From Lysobacteraceae bacterium (GTDB lineage: Bacteria; Pseudomonadota; Gammaproteobacteria; Xanthomonadales; Xanthomonadaceae), in the NCBI GenBank assembly GCA_028293685.1, contig JAQGOI010000116.1:1-5219 (forward strand): DNA of 5,219 nucleotides. Direction: 5' to 3'. The translations under genes were made by a program, and so were the position numbers. How positions within the stretch are numbered: position 1 is the stretch's first letter; each line of letters opens with the position of its first letter. Below the pieces are notes generated by a model. The model saw only the letters and a program-made list of their open reading frames with translations. It ran no database searches and was not told the origin of the DNA. Shown here piece by piece: positions 1 through 5,176 of the stretch.

Positions 1-211
1 GCGTATCGGCGCGGGCATGAACGACGTTGCTGATGATCCCGGCTTCGGGCTCGCCCCAGTAGCTGCCGGGGATGGGCCCGCCGTCAGGCACGACCTGCAA
101 CTGCAGATCGTAGCGGGCGAGCAGGGCTGTGACATCGGCGATGGCGATGTCGCGAAGCAACAGCACATCGCCATTTATTGTGGGCGCGACGCTCTTTCCA
201 GCCTCACGCAT
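1..211 (-). CDS. Conserved protein of unknown function, N-terminal 70 residues only (possible zinc-metallopeptidase-like family)
   Basis: This reading frame starts at the ATG at 211-209 and is open to the window edge, so only the N-terminal 70 residues are visible. It follows minE by 45 nt in the same direction and is probably the last visible gene of the min operon. The visible protein has a short polar leader, then a hydrophobic and acidic helix-like stretch (residues 15-35), then the motif IPGSYWGEPEAGII (47-60) and a segment ending HARADT (65-70). From memory, this block resembles a conserved gammaproteobacterial family in which a histidine-rich, HExxH-like motif follows soon after the RADT segment. 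That motif would lie outside the window, so peptidase activity cannot be confirmed. The start has a GGGAG nine bases upstream, but this lies inside a REP-like element, so the start is uncertain. I am fairly confident that the gene is real and not confident of its function. Confidence 0.6.
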   Translation of the reverse strand, partial: MREAGKSVAPTINGDVLLLRDIAIADVTALLARYDLQLQVVPDGGPIPGSYWGEPEAGIISNVVHARADT

Positions 212-213
212 GT

Positions 214-237
214 GTCGCGACTCCCGTCGCTCCCACA
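214..237 (-). repeat. REP-like palindrome, single copy (REP-1)
   Basis: Read on the minus strand, this 24-base element has a GTGG head followed by GCGACGGGAGTCGCGAC. The core folds as a 5-bp stem GCGAC/GTCGC around the GNRA-type loop GGGA, and it ends in the palindrome GTCGCGAC. It matches the two arms found inside minC at 1726-1789, with 2 mismatches to one arm and 2 to the other. It fills more than half of the gap between minE and the next gene and reaches to within 2 bases of that gene's ATG. The design resembles the GTAG-headed REP and SMAG elements of Stenotrophomonas and relatives, which are thought to be moved by RAYT (TnpA-REP) transposases. No such transposase lies in this window. 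Confidence 0.75.
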
Positions 238-256
238 AAAGCCACAGCCGGACGCC

Positions 257-517
257 TCAGGCGGCGGACGCGCGGTCAGGCAGCGACACCGAAATATCGA
301 GCACGTCATGCTCGCCTTCCTTGGTGACATCCACCTTGACGGCCTCGACATCGACGTTGACGTACTTGCGGATCACTTCCAGCAACTCGCGTTGCAGCAA
401 CGGCAGGTAATCCGGGGCGCCGCGTGTATTGCGCTCCTGCGCGATGATGATGCGCAGGCGATCCTTGGCGATCGACGCAGTGTTTTTCTTGACCTTCAGG
501 AAATCGAACAGGCCCAT
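257..517 (-). CDS. minE: MinE, cell division topological specificity factor
   Basis: MinE (86 aa) binds membrane-bound MinD-ATP, displaces MinC and stimulates ATP hydrolysis, which drives the pole-to-pole Min oscillation. The sequence has the usual layout: an N-terminal membrane-targeting segment GLFDFLK (residues 2-8), the anti-MinCD contact helix with [19 protein letters not shown] (12-30), and the topological specificity domain with [15 protein letters not shown] (35-49) and the beta strands up to about residue 80. The length is normal for the family. The ATG at 517-515 is preferred because it gives the conserved MGLFDFL start. It lies 2 nt after the minD stop, and a GGGGG tract at 528-524 sits six bases upstream. 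A TTG two codons earlier (523) overlaps the minD stop and is less likely. The tight spacing indicates translational coupling to minD. I see no anomaly. Confidence 0.97.
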   Translation of the reverse strand: MGLFDFLKVKKNTASIAKDRLRIIIAQERNTRGAPDYLPLLQRELLEVIRKYVNVDVEAVKVDVTKEGEHDVLDISVSLPDRASAA

Positions 518-519
518 GC

Positions 520-1329
520 TCAACCCCCGAAGAGCTTGGTGAAGAAGCCCTTTTTCTCGACCTGGGTGAAGCGCATCGGCCGGGTTTCGCCCATCAGCCT
601 GGCGACAGCGTCGTCGTAGGCCATGCCGGCGGGGGATTCCAGGTCGAGGATCACGGGTTCGCCCTTGTTGGACGCGTTGAGAACATCGCCGGACTCGGGA
701 ATCACACCGATCGTCTTCAGCCCGAGGACTTCCTCGACATCGTTGATCGACAGCATTTCGCCGCCTTCCACGCGGCTGGGGCTGTAGCGCGTGAGCAGCA
801 GGTGTTCCTTGACCCGCTCGCCGGCCTCGGCACGGCGCGTCTTTGACGCGAGCAGTCCGAGGATGCGATCGGAATCGCGCACCGAGGACACTTCCGGATT
901 GACGACCACCACGGCCTGGTCGGCGAAATACATCGCAAGGAACGCACCTTTCTCGATGCCGGCCGGCGAGTCGCAGACGATGTACTCGAAGCCGTCCGCG
1001 GCCAGATCGTCAAGGACCTTCTGCACGCCTTCCTTGGTCAACGCGTCCTTGTCACGCGTCTGCGAGGCGGCGAGGATGAATAGGTTGTCGTAACGCTTGT
1101 CCTTGATCAGCGACTGGCGCAGCGTGGCTTCTCCCTGGATGACGTTGACGAAGTCGTACACGACGCGGCGCTCGCAACCCATGATCAGGTCGAGATTGCG
1201 CAGGCCGACGTCGAAGTCGATCACGGCAACCTTCTTGCCGTAACGCGCCAGTCCGCACGCCAGGCTGGCGCTGGTGGTGGTCTTGCCGACGCCGCCCTTG
1301 CCGGAGGTGACAACAATGATCTCGGCCAA
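520..1329 (-). CDS. minD: MinD, septum-site-determining ATPase
   Basis: MinD (269 aa) is the deviant Walker A ATPase of the ParA/MinD family. It dimerises on the inner membrane with ATP, recruits MinC and is released by MinE. The deviant Walker A motif GKGGVGKTT is at residues 10-18, with signature Lys11 and Lys16/Thr17. Switch I has [10 protein letters not shown] (38-47, Asp38 and Asp40). Walker B/switch II is [14 protein letters not shown] (116-129, Asp120). The C-terminal amphipathic membrane-targeting helix [17 protein letters not shown] fills residues 253-269. Length and all key residues are normal. The start codon appears to be TTG (1329-1327), since no ATG gives the conserved [13 protein letters not shown] start. 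A strong AAGGAG at 1342-1337, seven bases upstream, supports it. The gene lies 27 nt after minC and 2 nt before minE. Confidence 0.98.
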   Translation of the reverse strand: MAEIIVVTSGKGGVGKTTTSASLACGLARYGKKVAVIDFDVGLRNLDLIMGCERRVVYDFVNVIQGEATLRQSLIKDKRYDNLFILAASQTRDKDALTKEGVQKVLDDLAADGFEYIVCDSPAGIEKGAFLAMYFADQAVVVVNPEVSSVRDSDRILGLLASKTRRAEAGERVKEHLLLTRYSPSRVEGGEMLSINDVEEVLGLKTIGVIPESGDVLNASNKGEPVILDLESPAGMAYDDAVARLMGETRPMRFTQVEKKGFFTKLFGG

Positions 1330-1336
1330 AACAATT

Positions 1337-1342
1337 CTCCTT
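1337..1342 (-). promoter_or_regulatory. Ribosome binding site of minD (decides a TTG start)
   Basis: Read on the minus strand this is AAGGAG, a near-perfect Shine-Dalgarno sequence, seven bases before the TTG at 1329. It is the strongest such site in the window. It fixes the minD start at a rare codon where no in-frame ATG or GTG would give the conserved N terminus. Confidence 0.8.
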
Positions 1343-1356
1343 GGTGAAGCGTGCGC

Positions 1357-2163
1357 TCAGTCGAGCGCGGCGATGTTCAGTTGGTCTTTGTCCAGCCAGA
1401 TCTGCACGGCCTTGCCGCGCAGTTCCTTGGGGATGTCCTCGAGCACCTTGTAGTGACCGGCGATCGCGATCAGCTCGGCGTGGAACTCGCGGCAGAAGAT
1501 GCGCGCTTTCTCGTTTCCCTGCGCCCCGGCCAGTGCACGCCCGCGCAACACGCCGTAAATGTGGATGGATCCGTCGGCGATGACCTCTGCGCCTGCGCCG
1601 ACCGTGGTGACCACGGTGAGGTCGCGGTTCTCGGCGTAGAGCTGCTGGCCGGAGCGCACCGGCGTGGTTTGCACCAGGCCAGGCTCGCTGACGGGCGCTG
1701 CCTTCTCCGGGACGGACATTGCGCTTGTGGGGGCGACGGAAGTCGCGACAGCCTTTGCCGGGTTCGTCGCGACTTCCGTCGCTTCCACAGGAGTCTCGCC
1801 TGCCATCGGTTCGTATGCCGCACGGAACTTCGCCAGCAGCGGCAAGCCGAGCTGGACCGACAGCTGCTCGTTGTCGCTGCTCCCATAGGCCAGCGCGACC
1901 GGCAGCACGCCGGCCTCGCGCAACGCGTCCAGCAGCGCGCGCGCCGTTGCCACGTCCGGTGTGCCCGGGAGTCCCCCGAAGTCGACGACGACCGCGGCGC
2001 GGGCGAAGAGTTTGGGCGCGCGCGCAACGCGATCGCGCATTTCCCCGGCGAGCTTGCCGACATCCAGCGTGCGCACGCGCAGGTTGGCAATGCCGACCTG
2101 ACCGATCTTGAGTTCGCCTGCCGGCTCGTAGTCGACCACGCCGGATGCCGAAGTCGCCGCCAC
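1357..2163 (-). CDS. minC: MinC, septum-site-determining FtsZ inhibitor, with a REP-derived linker
   Basis: MinC (268 aa from the chosen start) blocks FtsZ polymerisation and is carried to the membrane by MinD. The N-terminal FtsZ-antagonist domain spans about residues 11-118 and includes VVVDFGGL (58-65). An Ala/Pro/Val-rich linker spans about 119-168. The C-terminal beta-helix domain that contacts MinD and FtsZ covers 169-268, with VRSGQQLYAE (169-178), GAGAEVIADGSIHIYG (181-196), RGRALAGAQGN (199-209) and CREFHAELIAIAGHYK (216-231). I infer a GTG start at 2163, because DYEPAGELKIGQ lies ten codons downstream, as expected for xanthomonad MinC, and because it falls 1 nt after the acetyltransferase stop. 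Its Shine-Dalgarno is weak, suggesting translation by reinitiation. An ATG at 2259 would overlap the upstream gene by about 95 nt and add a poorly conserved leader. The protein is longer than the roughly 230-250 aa usual for the family. Residues 125-146 are encoded by an inverted pair of REP-like elements. Confidence 0.95.
   Translation of the reverse strand: MAATSASGVVDYEPAGELKIGQVGIANLRVRTLDVGKLAGEMRDRVARAPKLFARAAVVVDFGGLPGTPDVATARALLDALREAGVLPVALAYGSSDNEQLSVQLGLPLLAKFRAAYEPMAGETPVEATEVATNPAKAVATSVAPTSAMSVPEKAAPVSEPGLVQTTPVRSGQQLYAENRDLTVVTTVGAGAEVIADGSIHIYGVLRGRALAGAQGNEKARIFCREFHAELIAIAGHYKVLEDIPKELRGKAVQIWLDKDQLNIAALD
1726..1789. repeat. Inverted pair of REP-like elements (REPIN-like doublet) inside minC
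   Basis: Two 24-base arms, 1726-1749 and 1766-1789, face each other across a 16-base spacer. The left arm on the plus strand and the right arm on the minus strand agree at 22 of 24 positions. Both carry a GTGG head followed by GCGACGGAAGTCGCGAC. Each arm can form its own hairpin, with stem GCGAC/GTCGC and loop GGAA. Together they can form one long hairpin in the minC mRNA. The doublet is read through in frame and encodes MinC residues 125-146, in the linker between the two domains. The related element REP-1 lies at 214-237. The arrangement matches a REPIN or BIME: two REPs in opposite orientation, attributed to RAYT transposase activity. Confidence 0.8.
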
Positions 2164-2164
2164 G

Positions 2165-2800
2165 TCAGGTACCCACGGCGCGCTTGGGAGCGGCGTCCTG
2201 CGCGACCCTGGGCTGCGTGATCCATGGCACGTCGGGCAATCCGGCGCCGTAGGTATCACGAACCCACGGGTAGCTGCAGAACTCCTTCATCAGCATGGCG
2301 GCACGCCGCCCGCCTGCGCCAACCGCGACGGTTGCATCGACGGGCGAGGTCTCGCGCATGACGCGTTGTCCGATCTCGCGAAATCCAAAACTGCCGTGGA
2401 AGAGCAGGGCCGGGTCGCTGCCGGGCTCCAGGAACACTTCGCAGGCCATCTGCGGGTAGCGCAATTCAGCATAACTTTGTACGTCGGCGTAGAACGCCCG
2501 CCCCACGCCGCCACCGCGACGCCGGCTGGCCACCGCGATCCGGTCGATGTAGAAAAAGTGCGGGTGCCGCTCGCGAAACCAGTGGAAGTTGCCGCTGTCG
2601 TGGCCGGCTTCCGAGCCAAAGCCAACCAGGAACCCCGCAAGCGCGCCATCGCGTTCGGCTATGCGGAAATATTCGGCTTGGTCATGGAAACGACGCAGGC
2701 GGGCCGTATCGAGCGGCAGGATCGCGGGACCGGCGGCGTTGTTGAGGGCAAGGACGGAATCCAGCTCGTGCTCGCGCACGTCGCGGATGACTATCGACAT
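2165..2800 (-). CDS. GNAT-family N-acetyltransferase, COG3818-like, with a C-terminal extension
   Basis: This is a predicted acetyl-CoA-dependent N-acyltransferase (211 aa). The N terminus IVIRDVREHELDSVLALNN (residues 3-21) and the segment EYFRIAERDGALAGFLVGF (43-61) fit the small GNAT proteins of COG3818. Motif A runs through FFYIDRIAVASRRRGGGVGRA (82-102). Its acetyl-CoA pyrophosphate loop is R95-G-G-G-V-G100, matching Q/R-x-x-G-x-G/A. Motif B is LLFHGSFGFREIG (132-144). The core ends near AAMLMKEF (167-174). The remaining 37 or so residues, including YPWVRDTYG and a basic end, are a tail that I do not recognise. The ATG at 2800 is chosen over an upstream in-frame start at 2848 because it matches the family N terminus and has GGGAG at 2811-2807, six bases upstream. 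Its stop lies 1 nt before the minC GTG, so it heads the min operon as seen here. The substrate is unknown. Confidence 0.88.
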   Translation of the reverse strand: MSIVIRDVREHELDSVLALNNAAGPAILPLDTARLRRFHDQAEYFRIAERDGALAGFLVGFGSEAGHDSGNFHWFRERHPHFFYIDRIAVASRRRGGGVGRAFYADVQSYAELRYPQMACEVFLEPGSDPALLFHGSFGFREIGQRVMRETSPVDATVAVGAGGRRAAMLMKEFCSYPWVRDTYGAGLPDVPWITQPRVAQDAAPKRAVGT

Positions 2801-2862
2801 TCCCGGCTCCCGTCGGAACGAATCGGCACAATCCCAATGCGCTGCCACGGCGGCGCGCGGCG

Positions 2863-2891
2863 ATTATCGCATGGCCAACGGGGCGGGCGAA
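2863..2891 (-). promoter_or_regulatory. Putative sigma70-type promoter of the acetyltransferase-min operon
   Basis: On the minus strand, a -35-like TTCGCC (2891-2886) and a -10-like GATAAT (2868-2863, 5 of 6 matches) are separated by 17 bases. Transcription would start near 2856, giving a leader of about 55 nt before the ATG at 2800. The -10 box lies within a perfect short palindrome, GCGATTATCGC (2860-2870), which could be a protein-binding site or chance. The call rests on motif matching only. Confidence 0.4.
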
Positions 2892-2971
2892 GCCGTCGAG
2901 GGCCCGCTCGTTGTCTTTCCCCATGACTTTCGTAGCTCTCCGTGGGCGGCGCTTTGTGCCTAAGATGCTTG

Positions 2972-4222
2972 ATGTTCGCGCGCCTGAACCATAGCCGTTT
3001 GCTGCGTTATGCCGGCCTGTTCACCTGGGCGGTGATCGGAATGCCCTTGCTGTTGCTCTCGCTGATGCCTTCCGGACAAAGCGGGTTGGCCGAAGACGGC
3101 GTGGTCACCGCACATATCGATTGGCAGGCGTGGGTGGCCTATGCCGCGTTTGGCATCAGCTATGGGTGGTTGACGCGCGGGTTGGGCACCCGCCGCGTCG
3201 GCGCCTTCGACTACCTGTTGCTGATGGTGCTGACCGGCAGCGCGATCGCGATCAGTTACTACAGCGCCAGCGGCCTGGGCAGCATCCTGCTGATGGTTGC
3301 GGCCTGTGTCCTGCCGTGGCTGCTGGCGTTGCCGGTAGGCATTGCGTGGCTGGTGTTGAGCGAATTCCTAGTGGTGCCGGTGTACATGCGCTGGCTCGAC
3401 ATGTCGTGGCTGGAAGCCTCGATGCAGTCGCTGCTGTACGCCGGCTTTTCCGGCTTCGTTTTCGTGACCAGCCTTGTCGCGCGCCAGCAGGCCCAGGCTC
3501 GCGAGGAGCAGCGCCAGCTCAATGCGGAATTGCGCGCCACGCGCGCGTTGCTCGCCGAAAGCGCGCGCATCAACGAACGCACCCGCATCTCGCGCGAACT
3601 GCACGACCTGCTCGGCCACCACCTCACCGCGCTGAGCCTGAACCTGGAGGTCGCCGGCCACCTGATCGAGGGCAAGGCGCAGGAACACGTCAACCAGGCG
3701 CATACGCTGGCCAAGTTGCTGCTCAGCGACGTGCGCGAGGCGGTCAGCCACCTGCGCGACGCCGACGCGATCGACATGGCCGCCACGTTGCTGCCATTGG
3801 CCGACCACGTCGCCGGCCTCGATATCGCGATGGAAATGCCCAAGCCATTCCGCCTGGATGACCCTGAGCGCGCGCACGTGCTGCTGCGCTGCACTCAGGA
3901 AATCATCACCAACGCCGTCCGCCACGCGCAGGCGGGGACGTTGTGGCTGCAATACCGGCAGGATGGGCGCATGGTGTACCTGCATGCGCACGACGATGGC
4001 CGCGGCGCCGACGTGGCCGTCGCCGGCAACGGTCTGCGTGGAATACGCGAACGCCTCGCGGCCTATGGTGGCCGCGTCGAGATCCAGGCGGCGCCAGGTC
4101 GGGGGTTTGCGCTTGACATCCAGTTACCGCTGGACGAGGGCATCGCGACCGATGCGTTGCCGCCGCGGCCGGCCGCCGACGCTGCTGGCAGCAGCATGGC
4201 CATGGATGCACCAAATCGTTGA
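2972..4222 (+). CDS. Sensor histidine kinase, NarL/DesK (HisKA_3) family, multi-pass membrane
   Basis: This is a predicted inner-membrane sensor kinase (416 aa) that autophosphorylates on histidine and passes the phosphate to the next gene's product. About five or six hydrophobic segments span residues 14-33, 52-67, 79-97, 104-121, 122-139 and 151-169. A charged coiled coil (171-202) leads into the HisKA_3 dimerisation domain with RISRELHDLLGHHLTAL (205-221); His211 is the phosphoacceptor. The HATPase domain follows, with N box QEIITNAVRHA (309-319, Asn314), DDGRGAD (341-347) and GNGLRGIRERL (352-362). An Ala/Pro-rich tail (387-416) has no recognised function. There is no large periplasmic domain, so the signal is probably sensed within or near the membrane. 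The ATG at 2972 is preferred over an in-frame GTG at 2942. Neither has a clear Shine-Dalgarno. The regulator follows after 48 nt. Confidence 0.93.
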   Translation: MFARLNHSRLLRYAGLFTWAVIGMPLLLLSLMPSGQSGLAEDGVVTAHIDWQAWVAYAAFGISYGWLTRGLGTRRVGAFDYLLLMVLTGSAIAISYYSASGLGSILLMVAACVLPWLLALPVGIAWLVLSEFLVVPVYMRWLDMSWLEASMQSLLYAGFSGFVFVTSLVARQQAQAREEQRQLNAELRATRALLAESARINERTRISRELHDLLGHHLTALSLNLEVAGHLIEGKAQEHVNQAHTLAKLLLSDVREAVSHLRDADAIDMAATLLPLADHVAGLDIAMEMPKPFRLDDPERAHVLLRCTQEIITNAVRHAQAGTLWLQYRQDGRMVYLHAHDDGRGADVAVAGNGLRGIRERLAAYGGRVEIQAAPGRGFALDIQLPLDEGIATDALPPRPAADAAGSSMAMDAPNR

Positions 4223-4270
4223 TTTACGCGCGGCACATCGCCACCAGTCCTGTCCACGGAGCCCCAAGAA

Positions 4271-4912
4271 ATGATCCGCATCTGCCTGGTTGACGATCAA
4301 ACCCTCGTGCGGCAGGGCATCCGTTCCCTGCTTGCGCTTGCCGAAGGGATCGAAGTGGTGGCCGAGGCTGGCGATGGCAAACAGGCCGTGGAGTTGATTC
4401 CGCAGATCAAGCCCGATGTCGTCTTGATGGACATGCGCATGCCGGCCATGTCGGGGCTCGAGGCCCTGCAGGCGCTGGCACGCCTGGGCGCGCTGCCACC
4501 GACGATCATCCTGACCACCTTCGACGATGACCAGCTGGTGCTGGCGGGGCTCAAGGCCGGAGCCAAGGGCTACCTGCTCAAGGACGTGTCTCTCGAACAA
4601 CTGGTGGGAGCGATCCAGGCGGTGGCGGCGGGCGGCTCGCTGGTGCAGCCAGCGGTGACCCAGCGCCTGCTTTCGGGCCTGGAACACATGCGCAACGATT
4701 TCGTCAGCCTGGATCGACCCGACCCACTGACGGACCGGGAGACCGAGATTCTCAGGTTGATGGCCTCCGGCTTTTCCAACAAGGAAATCGCCAACTCGCT
4801 GGGTGTAGCCGAAGGAACGATCAAGAATCACGTGTCGAATATCCTCAGCAAGCTGGGCGTGCGCGACCGCACCAGGGCGGTGTTGAAGGCTTTCGAACTT
4901 CAGTTGGTTTAA
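4271..4912 (+). CDS. Response regulator, NarL/FixJ family (REC plus LuxR-type HTH)
   Basis: This DNA-binding response regulator (213 aa) is the likely partner of the preceding kinase. The receiver domain covers about residues 1-118, with acidic pocket Asp8/Asp9, phosphoacceptor Asp54 in VVLMDMRMP, the switch Thr82/Thr83 and Lys104 in YLLKD. A linker (119-150) leads to the LuxR/GerE helix-turn-helix at about 151-213. It starts with LTDRETEILRLMASG (153-167), and its recognition region is VAEGTIKNHVSNILSKL (179-195). Length and all active-site residues are normal, so the protein should be functional. The ATG at 4271 has GGAG at 4258-4261, nine bases upstream. The gene lies 48 nt after the kinase stop, so the two are probably co-transcribed. 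The targets are unknown. Its last 49 codons and 3' flank are repeated immediately downstream. Confidence 0.96.
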   Translation: MIRICLVDDQTLVRQGIRSLLALAEGIEVVAEAGDGKQAVELIPQIKPDVVLMDMRMPAMSGLEALQALARLGALPPTIILTTFDDDQLVLAGLKAGAKGYLLKDVSLEQLVGAIQAVAAGGSLVQPAVTQRLLSGLEHMRNDFVSLDRPDPLTDRETEILRLMASGFSNKEIANSLGVAEGTIKNHVSNILSKLGVRDRTRAVLKAFELQLV

Positions 4913-4984
4913 GGCCTGCAAGCGACTGTCCTCGCGCGCGGCGGCGCGCCGGTCGGCCTCGGCTGGTGGCGATCGTCGCGGCGC
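4762..4984 (+). repeat. Tandem repeat unit, copy 1 (end of response regulator gene plus its 3' flank)
   Basis: This 223-base unit covers codons 165-213 and the stop of the response regulator, plus 72 bases beyond. It is followed directly by a second copy at 4985-5208. The coding part aligns without gaps at an offset of exactly 223 bases. I count 10 base differences over 150 coding and stop bases, and 11 over the first 60 bases of the flank, by eye. Confidence 0.92.
4934..4949 (+). terminator. GC-rich hairpin after the response regulator (possible transcription end signal)
   Basis: GCGCGC (4934-4939) and GCGCGC (4944-4949) can pair around the four-base loop GGCG, 21 bases after the stop codon. 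The hairpin is preserved in the second repeat copy. There is no T-run after it, so it is not a classic Rho-independent terminator. It could stabilise the mRNA 3' end or be a by-product of high GC. Confidence 0.3.
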
Positions 4985-4985
4985 G

Positions 4986-5135
4986 GCCTCCGGCTTTTCC
5001 AACAAGGAGATCGCCAACTCGCTGGGTGTAGCCGAAGGAACGATCAAGAATCACGTGTCGAACATCCTGTCCAAGCTAGGCGTGCGCGATCGCACCAGGG
5101 CGGTGTTGAAGGCGTTCGAACTGCAGCTGGTTTAA
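4986..5135 (+). pseudogene. Detached C-terminal HTH fragment of a response regulator (duplicate 3' end)
   Basis: These 49 codons plus TAA encode exactly the same residues as positions 165-213 of the complete regulator upstream (helix-turn-helix from ASGFSNKEIANS to KAFELQLV). There is no receiver domain, no ATG, GTG or TTG start ahead of it in its frame back to the stop at 4884, and no Shine-Dalgarno, so it should not be translated on its own. Nine codons differ from the upstream copy, and all are synonymous: residues 172, 190, 192, 193, 195, 199, 207, 210 and 212. The Ser193 change (AGC to TCC) needs two substitutions. That pattern does not fit a fragment decaying in place. It fits recent acquisition from a diverged intact homologue, or an assembly join of two strain variants. 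Confidence 0.8.
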
Positions 5136-5151
5136 GGCCCGCAAGCGGGTG

Positions 5152-5176
5152 TCCGTGCGCGCGGCGGCGCGTCGGA
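5152..5176 (+). other. GC-rich hairpin after the HTH fragment (counterpart of 4934-4949)
   Basis: TCCG (5152-5155) pairs with CGGA (5173-5176), and GCGCGC (5157-5162) pairs with GCGCGT (5167-5172, one G-U pair) around the loop GGCG, with one bulged T at 5156. This stem is longer than in copy 1. No T-run follows. Retention of a hairpin at the same offset in the faster-diverging flank suggests that it may have been a genuine 3'-end structure of the parental gene. Confidence 0.3.

Noticed and set aside
17..619. Long plus-strand open frame opposite minE and its neighbour
   Set aside because: It is the antisense of strongly conserved minE and minD sequence, with no family signature; GC-rich DNA often leaves the opposite strand open.
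214..1789. The REP-like palindromes as a CRISPR array
   Set aside because: There are only three copies, in mixed orientation and at irregular distance, with no uniform spacers and no cas genes.
1351..2220. Plus-strand open frame of 289 codons opposite minC
   Set aside because: Its composition is Arg/Ala/His-rich shadow sequence, and minC on the other strand is unambiguous.
2801..2816. Decayed fourth REP in front of the acetyltransferase (shares CGACGGGAG with REP-1)
   Set aside because: Only nine bases match, no inverted stem or GTGG head is present, and the GGGAG serves as an ordinary Shine-Dalgarno.
2961..2966. TAAGAT as a -10 box for the kinase, implying a leaderless mRNA starting at the ATG 2972
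   Set aside because: There is no acceptable -35 at 16-18 bases upstream and only 4 of 6 matches; not strong enough to list.
4124..5047. Minus-strand open frame of 307 codons spanning the response regulator and the repeat
   Set aside because: It is antisense to a clear REC-HTH protein and has no recognisable domain. Its N-terminal part and that of the 4570-4824 frame are alike only because both oppose the duplicated HTH.
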